Shown in pieces: positions 55,581 to 64,000 of a DNA stretch of 64,000 nucleotides. A program made the translations under genes and the position numbers. The stretch's first letter is position 1. Each line of letters starts with the position of its first letter. The notes beneath the pieces were generated by a model. The model had not been told where the DNA came from. It saw only the letters and a list, made by a program, of their open reading frames with translations, and made no database searches. Source of the DNA: an uncultured Agrobacterium sp. (GTDB lineage: Bacteria > Pseudomonadota > Alphaproteobacteria > Rhizobiales > Rhizobiaceae); assembly GCA_913777615.1 (NCBI GenBank), contig CAJYTK010000007.1, positions 186,001 to 250,000 on the forward strand, in the 5' to 3' direction.

Positions 55581-55630
55581 TTGACGTAGATGGTCAGCTT
55601 TTCTAAAACCTAGTTTAGAACTGTTCGAAA
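55581..55630 (+). promoter_or_regulatory. suf operon promoter with Irr-type iron control box
   Basis: -35 TTGACG (55581-55586), 17 bases and -10 TAAAAC (55604-55609). At the expected start point lies TTTAGAA-CTG-TTCGAAA (55614-55630), one base off the palindrome TTTAGAA-N3-TTCTAAA that I recall as the iron control element bound by Irr. A further TTCTAAA half lies at 55601-55607, overlapping the -10. Repression by Irr under low iron, or relief of it, is the likely mode. Confidence 0.65.
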
Positions 55631-55739
55631 CTTGTGTTCCGTGGCGCTGTTGGTTGTGTCATAAGGCAAGGGTGACGGAAATTTCAAGGAAAATGCGCTT
55701 TAACGCGCGAATGATCGGGATAAAGGCACGATTTGCGCC

Positions 55740-56909
55740 ATGGGCACAGCGGAGCGCACATATCTGGACTGGAATGCGACAGCACCTTTGCTGCCCGCCG
55801 TCCGTGATGCGCTTGTCTCTGCTCTCGATCTTTCCGGCAACCCATCCTCCGTCCATAAGGAAGGCCGTGGGGTTCGCGCCGCAGTCGAAGCCGCGCGCCG
55901 CGATGTCGCCGCTCTGGTCGGTGGGCAAGCCTCGCACGTCGTCTTTACCAGTGGCGCGACCGAAGCTGCCAACCTCGTGCTGTCGCCGCGCTTCAAGATG
56001 GGCCGTGCGCCCCTGACGGTAAGTCATCTCTATGTCTCGGCAATCGAACACCCTGCCATTCGAGAAGGCGGGCGGTTCGACAAGTCCGCCATGACCGAAG
56101 TTCCGGTGACCGCGCACGGGATGCTCGATATCGAGGCGCTCGGACATCTGCTGTCCCAGCATGATCGAGCATCGGGCCTTCCCATGGTGGCGCTGATGCT
56201 AGTGAACAACGAAACCGGTATCGTCCAGCCTGTGAAGGAAACGGCGCAACTGGTTCATGCCGCTGGTGGATTGCTGGTCGTTGATGCCGTTCAGGCTGTC
56301 GGGCGGATCGCTGTCGACATCGATGCGCTGGATGCGGATTTCCTGATCGTTTCGTCGCACAAGATCGGCGGCCCGAAAGGCGCGGGCGCGTTGATTTCCC
56401 GTGGTGAAGTGATGATGCCGCTGCCGCTCATCCATGGTGGTGGGCAGGAAAAGGGTCATCGTTCGGGCACGGAGAATACGCTTTCCATTATTGGCTTTGG
56501 CGTTGCCGCCAAGGAGGCAGCGGTGATGCAGGAAACAGAAAGCGCACGCTTGGCGACGTTGCGGGCGCGGCTTGAAGATGGAATGCGCGCCAACGCTCCG
56601 GATGTGATCATTCACGGTGCCGATGTGACGCGGGTTGGCAACACCACCTTCTTCACGCTTCCCGGGTTGAAGTCGGAAACGGGGCAGATCGCTTTCGATA
56701 TCGAGGGCATCGCTCTATCAGCTGGCTCTGCGTGCTCTTCTGGCAAGGTCGGGGAGAGTCACGTGCTGACTGCGATGGGGCAGGATCCAAAACTTGGTGC
56801 CCTGCGCATCTCGCTGGGGCATGCTACGACGGAAGACGACATTGAGAAGGCCGTTGAGGCCTTCGGCAAGATTGCAGGGCGGCGCAAGCTGTCCGGTCAG
56901 GCAGCCTGA
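55740..56909 (+). CDS. sufS2: Cysteine desulfurase, IscS/NifS-like (SufS2)
   Basis: This group I PLP-dependent enzyme takes sulfur from cysteine for Fe-S cluster building. The Schiff-base lysine is in VSSHKIGGPKGAG and the persulfide cysteine in SAGSACSSGKVGES, within a long flexible loop typical of IscS/NifS proteins rather than SufS. Length is 389 aa. It is the first gene behind the Irr-type promoter, followed after 201 bases by sufB. The Agrobacterium suf operon also begins with such a second desulfurase (established there as sufS2). Confidence 0.92.
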   Translation: MGTAERTYLDWNATAPLLPAVRDALVSALDLSGNPSSVHKEGRGVRAAVEAARRDVAALVGGQASHVVFTSGATEAANLVLSPRFKMGRAPLTVSHLYVSAIEHPAIREGGRFDKSAMTEVPVTAHGMLDIEALGHLLSQHDRASGLPMVALMLVNNETGIVQPVKETAQLVHAAGGLLVVDAVQAVGRIAVDIDALDADFLIVSSHKIGGPKGAGALISRGEVMMPLPLIHGGGQEKGHRSGTENTLSIIGFGVAAKEAAVMQETESARLATLRARLEDGMRANAPDVIIHGADVTRVGNTTFFTLPGLKSETGQIAFDIEGIALSAGSACSSGKVGESHVLTAMGQDPKLGALRISLGHATTEDDIEKAVEAFGKIAGRRKLSGQAA

Positions 56910-57110
56910 GGGCTGGAATAAACTGCGAAATGTCAAAATTTCGCTTGCGGTGCGGTGGGAAAAACGCCAACCCGCTCTTAAATAAACGCATGAAAGCGCT
57001 GGCCTCGAAAGGCCCTTGCATTTATGTGAAACGCGCATGAAGGCGGGGTTTCCGTCTTGATACGTTGACAAGCCACCGGACCTTGTATCCGGCGAGATTG
57101 GAGAACGACA

Positions 57111-58580
57111 ATGGCAGCGGTTCAGGAAACGATCGATCAGGTTCGCCAGATCGATGTGGACCAGTACAAATACGGTTTCGAAACCGAGATCGAAGTCGAC
57201 AAGGCGCCGAAAGGCCTGTCGGAAGAGGTGATCCGTTTCATCTCCGCCAAGAAGCAGGAGCCGGAATGGCTGCTTCAATGGCGTCTTGATGCCTATCAGC
57301 GCTGGCTGACGATGGAAGAGCCTACCTGGGCGCGCGTCAATTATCCGAAGATCGACTTCAACGATCTCTACTATTATGCCGCGCCGAAGAGCACGCCTGG
57401 TCCCAAGTCGCTTGATGAGGTCGATCCTGAGCTTTTGAAGGTTTATGAGAAGCTAGGCATTCCGCTGAAGGAACAGGAAATCCTGGCCGGCGTGGAAAAC
57501 CGTCGCGTGGCGGTTGATGCCGTGTTCGACTCGGTCTCTGTCGTCACCACCTTCAAGGAAGAATTGAAGAAGGCTGGCGTGATCTTCATGTCCATCTCGG
57601 AAGCCGTGCGCGAGCATCCGGAGCTGGTGAAGAAGTATCTCGGTTCCGTCGTTCCGACGACCGACAACTTCTATGCGACGCTGAACTCCGCGGTGTTTAC
57701 CGACGGGTCCTTTGTGTTCATTCCCAAGGGCGTGCGTTGCCCAATGGAGCTTTCCACCTATTTCCGCATCAATGAGAAGAACACGGGCCAGTTCGAGCGC
57801 ACGCTGATCATCGCGGAAGAAGGCGCTTACGTTTCCTATCTGGAAGGCTGCACAGCACCGCAGCGCGACGAGAACCAGCTTCATGCAGCTGTCGTAGAAC
57901 TCGTTGCACTCGATGATGCAGAGATCAAGTATTCCACCGTCCAGAACTGGTATCCGGGCGATAAGGAAGGCAAAGGCGGGATCTACAACTTCGTGACAAA
58001 GCGTGGCGATTGCCGCGGTCATCGCTCGAAGATTTCTTGGACGCAGGTCGAAACCGGCTCGGCGATTACCTGGAAGTACCCGTCCTGCATTCTGCGTGGC
58101 GACGACAGCCGTGGCGAGTTCTACTCGATTGCTGTCTCCAACGGTTACCAGCAGGTCGATTCCGGCACCAAGATGATTCATCTCGGCAAGAACACGTCGA
58201 GCCGCATCATCGCCAAGGGTATCGCGGCGGGCTTTTCTGAAAACGTCTATCGCGGTCAGGTCTCGGCCCATCGCAAGGCAACGAATGCCCGCAACTTCAC
58301 GCAATGCGACAGCCTTCTGATTGGCGACAAGTGCGGTGCGCATACCGTGCCTTATATCGAAGCAAAGAATGCCTCTGCGCATTTCGAGCATGAGGCAACC
58401 ACGTCCAAGATTTCCGAGGATCAGCTGTTCTACTGCTTGCAGCGTGGCATTCCGGAAGAAGCCGCGATCGCTCTGATCGTCAACGGCTTCGTCAGGGACG
58501 TTATCCAGCAACTGCCGATGGAATTTGCCGTCGAAGCGCAGAAACTGATCGGGATCTCGCTGGAAGGTAGCGTCGGATAA
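57111..58580 (+). CDS. sufB: Fe-S cluster assembly scaffold SufB
   Basis: SufB is the main scaffold subunit of the SufBC2D complex on which clusters form. The conserved [39 protein letters not shown], the beta-helix core and the C-terminal SDQ-like [21 protein letters not shown] are present. Length is 489 aa. GGAG precedes the ATG. The 201-base gap before it contains a 7-bp inverted repeat (56925-56944, GCGAAAT/ATTTCGC) and a weak TTGACA-N15-TATCCG, so an internal promoter is possible. Its stop overlaps the start of a small membrane-protein gene (TAATG). Confidence 0.97.
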   Translation: MAAVQETIDQVRQIDVDQYKYGFETEIEVDKAPKGLSEEVIRFISAKKQEPEWLLQWRLDAYQRWLTMEEPTWARVNYPKIDFNDLYYYAAPKSTPGPKSLDEVDPELLKVYEKLGIPLKEQEILAGVENRRVAVDAVFDSVSVVTTFKEELKKAGVIFMSISEAVREHPELVKKYLGSVVPTTDNFYATLNSAVFTDGSFVFIPKGVRCPMELSTYFRINEKNTGQFERTLIIAEEGAYVSYLEGCTAPQRDENQLHAAVVELVALDDAEIKYSTVQNWYPGDKEGKGGIYNFVTKRGDCRGHRSKISWTQVETGSAITWKYPSCILRGDDSRGEFYSIAVSNGYQQVDSGTKMIHLGKNTSSRIIAKGIAAGFSENVYRGQVSAHRKATNARNFTQCDSLLIGDKCGAHTVPYIEAKNASAHFEHEATTSKISEDQLFYCLQRGIPEEAAIALIVNGFVRDVIQQLPMEFAVEAQKLIGISLEGSVG

Positions 58581-58801
58581 TGAAGGTGCCCCGCTTGACG
58601 AAAAGCTCACGCTTGATGGTGTTGTGCATTTTCGTTTCAATGGTCGGGGTGTTCATTGGAGTTGGTGGGCTGATGGCGGGCCGTGAGTTCGCCAAGCTAA
58701 TTTTAATCGCAAGCGCGACCGGGATGATTGCCATCTTTTGGCTCTCCGACGCGCTTCAACCATTTGACCGTTTCTCTTCGCGCAAGAGAAAACTAGATTG
58801 A
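58580..58801 (+). CDS. Small two-helix membrane protein inserted between sufB and sufC
   Basis: This 73-aa protein has two predicted transmembrane helices (LMVLCIFVSMVGVFIGVGGLM and LILIASATGMIAIFWLSDAL), a basic N-terminus and a basic C-terminal tail (DRFSSRKRKLD), so both ends are expected in the cytoplasm. Its ATG overlaps the sufB stop by one base, and its end is 11 bases from the sufC start. It is therefore translated within the suf message. It has no cysteine-pair motif. I recall no gene here in the described Agrobacterium operon sufS2BCDS1XA. Function unknown. Confidence 0.72.
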   Translation: MKVPRLTKSSRLMVLCIFVSMVGVFIGVGGLMAGREFAKLILIASATGMIAIFWLSDALQPFDRFSSRKRKLD

Positions 58802-58812
58802 GAGATAACAAC

Positions 58813-59568
58813 ATGCTTGAAATCATCGACCTGCACGCAAAGATCGCCGATACCGAAACCGAGATCATCAAGGGTCTAAACCTGAAGGTTGCCGCTGGCG
58901 AAGTGGCGGCCATCATGGGTCCTAACGGCTCCGGCAAGTCCACGCTGTCCTACATCCTGTCGGGCCGCGAAGACTATGAAGTGACCTCTGGCGACATTCT
59001 CTACAATGGCGAGAGCATTCTGGAGCTCGACGCTGCCGAACGCGCTGCCAAGGGTATCTTCCTCGCCTTCCAGTACCCGGTTGAAATTCCAGGCGTTGCG
59101 ACCATGCAGTTCCTGAAGGTTGCGATGAACGAGCAGCGCAAGGCACGCGGCGAAGCTGAACTGACGACGCCGGACTTCATCAAGAAGGTGAAGGAAGCGG
59201 CAGGCGATCTGAAGATCGACATGGACATGCTGAAGCGTCCGCTCAATGTCGGCTTCTCCGGCGGTGAGAAGAAGCGTGCCGAGATCCTGCAGATGGCGCT
59301 GCTTGAGCCGAAGCTCTGCGTGCTGGATGAAACGGACTCCGGTCTCGACATCGATGCTCTGAAGATCGTTGCTGACGGTGTCAACGCGCTGAAGTCGCCT
59401 GATCGCGCCACCGTGGTCATCACCCACTACCAGCGCCTGCTCGATTACATCGTACCAGATAGCGTCCATGTTCTCTACAAGGGCAAGATCATCCGTTCGG
59501 GCGACAAGGCACTGGCGCTGGAACTGGAAAACAATGGTTACGCCGACATCATCGGTGAAGCGGCCTGA
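58813..59568 (+). CDS. sufC: Fe-S cluster assembly ATPase SufC
   Basis: SufC is the soluble ABC-type ATPase of the SufBCD complex. The Walker A loop is IMGPNGSGKSTL (about residues 34-45), the signature is GFSGGEKKRAEILQ and Walker B is LCVLDETDSGLD. Length is 251 aa. The ATG at 58813 (MLEIIDLHAK) fits the family start; a TTG at 58798 overlapping the preceding small gene is in frame but less likely. The separation of sufB and sufC by another gene is unusual. Confidence 0.97.
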   Translation: MLEIIDLHAKIADTETEIIKGLNLKVAAGEVAAIMGPNGSGKSTLSYILSGREDYEVTSGDILYNGESILELDAAERAAKGIFLAFQYPVEIPGVATMQFLKVAMNEQRKARGEAELTTPDFIKKVKEAAGDLKIDMDMLKRPLNVGFSGGEKKRAEILQMALLEPKLCVLDETDSGLDIDALKIVADGVNALKSPDRATVVITHYQRLLDYIVPDSVHVLYKGKIIRSGDKALALELENNGYADIIGEAA

Positions 59569-59586
59569 TTAACGGGCCAGGAGACC

Positions 59587-60864
59587 ATGTCCATGAATAT
59601 TCAAACGACAAACCGGCTGACACCTGCGGAGACCGCACTGGTTGAAGCCTTCACGGCCAAGTTCAGCGAGCTTCCCGGCAATGGAGACGTGGTTGCTGCG
59701 CGCGACGTGCTGTTCGACGATCTCAAGACTGCCGGTCTGCCGACCCGCCGCATCGAGGCCTGGCACTATACCGATATGAAGAGCCTGCTGCGCAGCATTC
59801 CTGAGGATGCCTCCGCGCCGCTGATCGAGAAGCGTGATCCTGCTGTTGCTGGTTCGCAAGCGATCTATCTGCTACACGGTAAGTCTGTAGACGCCGACAT
59901 TGCTGGTTTCGAAGTCGAAAGCTATGCAGAAAGCCTGCTGGATGGCACGGCTGCCGCCGCACTCGTGGCCGCTGACAAGGACGACATGATCGGTCGCCTG
60001 AATGGCAGCTTCGTACGTGACGGCTATTCCGTTACCGTTCCGGATGAAGCCGACATCGAGCAGCCGCTCGAACTTCAGGTGATCCACGGCGCCGGGCAGG
60101 TTCATAGCCGGTCGCCGGTTCGCTTCGGCAAGCGCTCAAAGGCAACGATCATCGAGCGTCATCTATCTGTTTCGGCGGAAGCGGCTCTCGTCACGCATGT
60201 CACCGATCTTGAGGTACAAGACGGCGCGGAAGCGACCTATATCCTGCTGCAGCAGCAAGGTGCAGCCGATACGCATCTGGCGCAGTTGCGCATCAAGCTC
60301 GGTGCCGAGGCAAATCTTCGTCTCTTCATCATCAATGCCGGCGGCAAACTGGTGCGCCAGGAACTGCGCATCCATGTCGAGGGCGAAGGCACGGATCTGT
60401 CCGTTCGAGGCGTCAATCTGCTGGGCGGTGAAACCCATACCGACGTGACGATGGTTCTTGGCCACAACGTGCCGAACACGACGTCAACGGAAATCTTCCG
60501 CAATGTCGTCTTCGATCGTGCGAAGGGCATCTTCCAGGGCATGATCCGGGTTGCACCCGATGCTCAGAAGACCGACGCCAAGATGGCCTGCAACACGCTT
60601 CTGATGTCCGACGACGGCGAGTTTTCGGCTAAGCCGGAGCTTGAAATCTTCGCAGACGACGTTCAGTGCGGCCACGGCGCAACAGTTGCCGATATCGACG
60701 CCAAGCACCTCTATTACCTCATGGCACGTGGTGTGCCGCGGGCGAAGGGGCGCGCGATGCTGGTAAACGCGTTCGTTGCGGAGATTGTCGAAGAACTGGA
60801 AGATGACAATCTGGTAGAGGCGCTGGAGGGTATCATTTCCAGCTGGTTGGACGCTCATGCCTGA
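59587..60864 (+). CDS. sufD: Fe-S cluster assembly protein SufD
   Basis: SufD pairs with SufB and SufC in the scaffold complex. It has a variable N-terminal helical part with RRIEAWHYTDMKSLL and a beta-helix core with the C-terminal CGHGATVADIDAKHLYYLMARG segment common to SufB and SufD. Length is 425 aa. AGGAGACC lies directly before the ATG. It overlaps sufS by 8 bases. Confidence 0.96.
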   Translation: MSMNIQTTNRLTPAETALVEAFTAKFSELPGNGDVVAARDVLFDDLKTAGLPTRRIEAWHYTDMKSLLRSIPEDASAPLIEKRDPAVAGSQAIYLLHGKSVDADIAGFEVESYAESLLDGTAAAALVAADKDDMIGRLNGSFVRDGYSVTVPDEADIEQPLELQVIHGAGQVHSRSPVRFGKRSKATIIERHLSVSAEAALVTHVTDLEVQDGAEATYILLQQQGAADTHLAQLRIKLGAEANLRLFIINAGGKLVRQELRIHVEGEGTDLSVRGVNLLGGETHTDVTMVLGHNVPNTTSTEIFRNVVFDRAKGIFQGMIRVAPDAQKTDAKMACNTLLMSDDGEFSAKPELEIFADDVQCGHGATVADIDAKHLYYLMARGVPRAKGRAMLVNAFVAEIVEELEDDNLVEALEGIISSWLDAHA

Positions 60865-62110
60865 TTTTAGCGAACGCGCCGTTAAAGCGGCCCCCTACGA
60901 TGTCGAGGCCGTGCGCAAGGATTTTCCAATCCTGTCGCGCGAGGTCCATGGCAAGCCGCTTGTCTATCTGGACAATGGCGCGTCCGCGCAGAAGCCGCAG
61001 GTGGTGATCGATGCGGTGTCGCATGCCTATTCCAACGAGTATGCCAATGTGCATCGCGGCCTGCATTTTCTCTCCAATGCGGCAACGGATGCCTATGAAG
61101 CATCGCGCGAAAAGGTGCGGCGCTTTTTGAATGCCGGCTCGGTGGACGAGATCGTCTTCACCAAATCCTCCACCGAGGCGATCAACACGGTTGCCTATGG
61201 CTATGGAATGCCGAAGATCGGCGAGGGCGATGAGATTGTCCTATCGATCATGGAGCACCATTCCAATATCGTGCCTTGGCATTTTATTCGCGAGCGCCAA
61301 GGCGCCAAGCTCGTCTGGGTGCCGGTGGATGACGAGGGCGCGTTTCATATCGAGGCTTTCGAAAAAAGCCTGACGGAGCGCACTAAACTCGTTGCCATTA
61401 CCCATATGTCGAATGCGCTCGGTACCATCGTGCCGGTCAAGGAAATTTGCCGTATCGCGCATGAGCGCGGTATTCCGGTGCTGATCGATGGCAGCCAGGG
61501 CGCCGTTCACATGCCGGTCGATGTACGCGATATCGATTGCGACTGGTATGTCATGACCGGGCACAAGCTCTATGGCCCGTCAGGCATCGGCGTTCTATAT
61601 GGCAAGGCCGACCGCTTGAAAGAGATGCGTCCCTTCCAGGGTGGCGGGGAAATGATCCTCGATGTCTCCGAAGACGAGATCACCTACAATGAGCCGCCGC
61701 ATCGTTTCGAAGCCGGGACGCCGCCGATCGTTCAGGCAATCGGACTGGGTTATGCACTGGACTATATGGACAATCTCGGGCGTGCGGCAATTGCCGCGCA
61801 TGAAGCGGATCTTGCCGCCTATGCGGCAGAGCGGCTGCGGGACATCAATTCGCTCCGCATCATTGGAAATGCACCGGGCAAGGGCGGCATCTTCTCCTTC
61901 GAGCTCGAAGGCATCCATGCCCATGACGTCTCGATGGTCATCGACCGGCGAGGTGTTGCCGTGCGTGCCGGTACACATTGCGCCATGCCGCTCTTGAAAC
62001 GCTTCGGCGTGACCTCCACATGCCGGGCATCATTCGGGCTCTACAATACCCGCGCGGAAGTGGATGCGCTGGCCGAAGCGCTCGATTATGCCCGCAAATT
62101 CTTCGCCTGA
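60857..62110 (+). CDS. sufS: Cysteine desulfurase SufS (group II)
   Basis: SufS provides sulfur for the Suf system. PLP binds the lysine in VMTGHKLYGPSG, and the persulfide cysteine is in VRAGTHCAMPLLKRFG; the short loop is typical of group II enzymes. Length is 417 aa. The operon therefore holds two desulfurases of different groups. I see no SufE partner gene in the window. SufU is also absent, so the sulfur acceptor may be encoded elsewhere. Confidence 0.96.
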   Translation: MPDFSERAVKAAPYDVEAVRKDFPILSREVHGKPLVYLDNGASAQKPQVVIDAVSHAYSNEYANVHRGLHFLSNAATDAYEASREKVRRFLNAGSVDEIVFTKSSTEAINTVAYGYGMPKIGEGDEIVLSIMEHHSNIVPWHFIRERQGAKLVWVPVDDEGAFHIEAFEKSLTERTKLVAITHMSNALGTIVPVKEICRIAHERGIPVLIDGSQGAVHMPVDVRDIDCDWYVMTGHKLYGPSGIGVLYGKADRLKEMRPFQGGGEMILDVSEDEITYNEPPHRFEAGTPPIVQAIGLGYALDYMDNLGRAAIAAHEADLAAYAAERLRDINSLRIIGNAPGKGGIFSFELEGIHAHDVSMVIDRRGVAVRAGTHCAMPLLKRFGVTSTCRASFGLYNTRAEVDALAEALDYARKFFA

Positions 62111-62132
62111 GATCGGATAGAGGATCAGGACC

Positions 62133-62540
62133 ATGAGCACCGACACGACTGAACAGCCACAGGATCTGGCACAATCGCCCGCGCAAGAGGCTGGACCTGC
62201 CCCCGCTAAAGCCTCCAGTCTTTCTCCGGATGAGCTGGCGCGCCTCAGTGACGATGTGATCGCAGCGCTGAAGACTGTCTACGACCCTGAAATTGCGGCC
62301 GATATCTTCGAATTGGGTCTCGTCTACAAGATCGACATCGAAGACGACCGTATGGTCAAGATCGTCATGACGCTGACAGCACCTGGCTGCCCGGTCGCTG
62401 GTGAAATGCCGGGTTGGGTGGAAAACGCGGTCGGCGCTGTCGAGGGCGTATCCGGCGTCACGGTGGAAATGACCTTTGATCCGCCATGGACCCCGGATCG
62501 CATGTCGGAAGAAGCGCAGGTTGCGGTTGGCTGGTATTGA
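62133..62540 (+). CDS. sufT: DUF59/MIP18-family Fe-S maturation protein SufT-like
   Basis: This 135-aa protein has a low-complexity N-terminal 30 residues followed by a DUF59 domain: ALKTVYDPEIAADIFELGLVYKIDI with the conserved DPE and later LTAPGCPVAGEMPGW, whose Cys is the reactive residue of the family. SufT helps mature Fe-S proteins under high demand in Gram-positives. In the Agrobacterium operon this position is called sufX. It follows sufS by 22 bases. Confidence 0.92.
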   Translation: MSTDTTEQPQDLAQSPAQEAGPAPAKASSLSPDELARLSDDVIAALKTVYDPEIAADIFELGLVYKIDIEDDRMVKIVMTLTAPGCPVAGEMPGWVENAVGAVEGVSGVTVEMTFDPPWTPDRMSEEAQVAVGWY

Positions 62541-62650
62541 TCGCGGTCGATTAGACAGCGGGCACGTCTTGATACCATCGCCACGCAGGACTAGATTTGA
62601 GTCCATAAACATCGGGCCTTGAACCCGACTGTCGAAGGAGTGAGGAGCCC

Positions 62651-63040
62651 ATGGGCTTTGCAGTGATGACAATGACGGAGGCTGCGGCCTCTCGCGTCAA
62701 GGCGATCGTCGATAATTCCGGTGCGGACGCCAAGGGCGTGCGCGTCGGCATCAAAAAAGGCGGCTGCGCCGGGATGGAATATACCATCGATCTGGTCACG
62801 GAGCCTGATGCCAAGGATGATCTGATCGAGAACGACGGTGCAAAGGTTTGGGTGCAGCCTTCCGCTGTGCTGTATCTGCTGGGCACGCAGATGGATTTCG
62901 AAGTCACCAAGATGCGCTCCGGCTTCACCTTCAACAATCCGAACCAGACATCGGCCTGTGGATGCGGCGAATCCGTCGAACTGAAGGCGGCAGATCTTGC
63001 AGCGCTCGCTAAACAGCGTGAGGCGGAGGCAAGCGTCTGA
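62651..63040 (+). CDS. sufA: A-type Fe-S carrier SufA
   Basis: SufA (129 aa) takes clusters from SufBCD to target proteins. All three ligand cysteines are visible: KKGGCAGMEYTI and the C-terminal SACGCGESVE. The strong ribosome site GGAGTGAGGAG precedes the ATG. A 110-base gap separates it from sufT, longer than others in the operon, with no clear promoter or terminator. It is the last suf gene and converges on the MYG1-family gene. Confidence 0.95.
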   Translation: MGFAVMTMTEAAASRVKAIVDNSGADAKGVRVGIKKGGCAGMEYTIDLVTEPDAKDDLIENDGAKVWVQPSAVLYLLGTQMDFEVTKMRSGFTFNNPNQTSACGCGESVELKAADLAALAKQREAEASV

Positions 63041-63105
63041 TAGGTGCCCGTGGCATTGCGGTGCTTGTCTTCACGCGCCGCTTCGGTTCGTTTTCCAAGC
63101 AGTAT

Positions 63106-64000
63106 TCAGGCAGACTGCCGCTCTAACAGGGCTTCCTTCGTGGCGATTTTCGCCATCATCATTGCGGCTTCTCGCGTCTTTGCCGCTGCAATGAAGCGAC
63201 CATTGTGGCAGAAGGTTGCGCCTTCGACACCACTTGCCCGCTCCAGATCGCCATTGGTCAAACCCGCCCAGGAAACCGGAAGATCGGCGCGAAGTTCGAA
63301 GCCTTCTTCAGCACGGCGGATGCCTGTTACGCACCAGTCCTTATCACGCGGGTGAACGACGAAAAGTAGGTGGTCTGCACCGGCTTTTACGATGGCCGGG
63401 CGGAAGGGCATTCCGATCGGCAATTCCAGAATGCGGCTTTCGCCGGTCTGTTGTTCTATGGCTTTTAGAACAAGCGTTTCTGCTCTGAGTTTTGCCGCTT
63501 TCTTCTCGATCCCGGCTTCAACAAACGCGCGAGCAATCGTAAGCGCGCCATGAAATGCTGCGTCATCGGCGCCTGGTTCACGGTTGTCGAACGAAGGCTT
63601 CAGCGTTTCTAGCAATGACGGCAGGGTAAGGCCCGCGAGTTCTCCGGCAATGGCAGGACTCAGCGCCCCATTGTCTGTGAGGTCGATCGGTAGCACGAAG
63701 CTTTTGTCGAAAGACGCGTGGACGTCTTCGATGTCGGCTGCAGGAATGCCAAGCGCGGTGAGATAGTCGCGACCGTAGTGCTTCCACACAAGGCCGAATG
63801 AGCTATAGGGCTGGCCGTTCTCACGCAGCGGCGCACCGCGCTGATGGTGATCGAAGATCTGCGCCTCTGCATCATAAGCGCCGCCGACATCATAGATGAT
63901 CCGGTCTTTTGAAGGCGTGATCCATTCCGGCGCGCGGCTCCGAACGATTTGCGCCCCTGGATAAAGGCGGGTGAGGATGACGCTGGAAAGCAGTTCATCG
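63106..64000 (-). CDS. MYG1/UPF0160-family DHH-type exonuclease-like protein, 5' end beyond window
   Basis: The visible 297 C-terminal residues belong to the MYG1 family of DHH-superfamily metal-dependent phosphoesterases. The motif IFDHHQRGAPLRENGQPYSSFGLVW holds the DHH-like metal ligands (its ends are cited; it lies near base 63850). Upstream, YDVGGAYDAEAQ continues the same frame to the window edge. Eukaryotic MYG1 is a 3'-5' RNA exonuclease; the bacterial role is not settled. The frame is open to base 64000, so the start is missing. Confidence 0.88.
   Translation of the reverse strand, partial: DELLSSVILTRLYPGAQIVRSRAPEWITPSKDRIIYDVGGAYDAEAQIFDHHQRGAPLRENGQPYSSFGLVWKHYGRDYLTALGIPAADIEDVHASFDKSFVLPIDLTDNGALSPAIAGELAGLTLPSLLETLKPSFDNREPGADDAAFHGALTIARAFVEAGIEKKAAKLRAETLVLKAIEQQTGESRILELPIGMPFRPAIVKAGADHLLFVVHPRDKDWCVTGIRRAEEGFELRADLPVSWAGLTNGDLERASGVEGATFCHNGRFIAAAKTREAAMMMAKIATKEALLERQSA

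Noticed and set aside
55722-55739. Sigma-54 promoter before sufS2 (GGCACGATTTGC)
   Set aside because: The spacing between GG and GC is 8 instead of 10, and a good sigma-70-type promoter is present upstream.
56990-57040. Short frame that could encode a 16-aa leader peptide before sufB
   Set aside because: No ribosome site, no run of regulatory codons, and no attenuator-type hairpins with a T-run follow it.

Overview
The window looks like a chromosomal segment of an alphaproteobacterium of the Rhizobiaceae (Rhizobium/Agrobacterium group). This is inferred from gene content and order: the nagZ-scpA-scpB-tatABC-serS-surE-pcm block, a sufS2-B-C-D-S1-T-A iron-sulfur operon behind an Irr-type box, a degenerate copy of a dispersed repeat I remember from rhizobial genomes, and the codon and protein style throughout. 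No integrase, transposase, phage gene or CRISPR array is present. Most of the region is core chromosome with a few inserted accessory blocks.

Layout. 1-3471: the start of an A-type Fe-S carrier gene (cut by the window edge), dgt and argS. 3.5-14.3 kb: a co-directional block for envelope and chromosome upkeep (SPOR protein, nagZ, scpA, scpB, tatA, tatB, tatC, serS, surE, pcm). 14.3-23.5 kb, opposite strand: a formate unit with a LysR regulator, NAD-dependent molybdenum formate dehydrogenase fdsGBA, fdhD, fdsD and an oxalate/formate-family transporter. It lies between pcm and an NlpD-like lipoprotein gene (23.8-25.4 kb). 25.5-30.1 kb: an EamA exporter, a Bcr/CflA-type MFS exporter, mobA and mobB joined by 4-base overlaps, with moaA upstream. 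These supply molybdenum cofactor, which FdsA needs. 30.2-38.2 kb: DUF971 protein, Kef-type antiporter, flavoprotein, diguanylate cyclase, fumC and an L,D-transpeptidase. 38.3-46.4 kb: glutaminase, ttcA, two inositol-monophosphatase paralogues, an MFS exporter, grxD, a polysaccharide deacetylase, a small basic protein, a membrane-embedded alpha/beta hydrolase and bolA. 46.4-50.6 kb: purL, a MocR-type regulator and a divergent DUF1127 protein. 50.8-55.5 kb: tRNA-Glu(UUC), a P-loop protein, a VOC protein, a lipocalin, tyrS, a GNAT acetyltransferase and an alpha/beta hydrolase. 55.6-63.0 kb: the suf operon. 63.1-64.0 kb: the end of a MYG1-family gene.

Two themes link the genes. The first is iron-sulfur and metal-cofactor biology: the A-type carriers at both ends, the suf operon, the monothiol glutaredoxin GrxD with BolA, the Fe-S enzymes MoaA and TtcA, and the multi-cluster FdsA/B/G. 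The second is one-carbon/formate oxidation coupled to molybdopterin synthesis. The most interesting non-textbook items are a small two-helix membrane protein gene coupled between sufB and sufC, an Irr-like box on the suf promoter, a nearly leaderless mocR promoter with direct repeats, several perfect palindromes around the fds/LysR genes, and an alpha/beta hydrolase with membrane helices placed before its nucleophile elbow.

Start codons were chosen from Shine-Dalgarno spacing and remembered family start positions, and several differ from the longest reading frame. No database search was possible.
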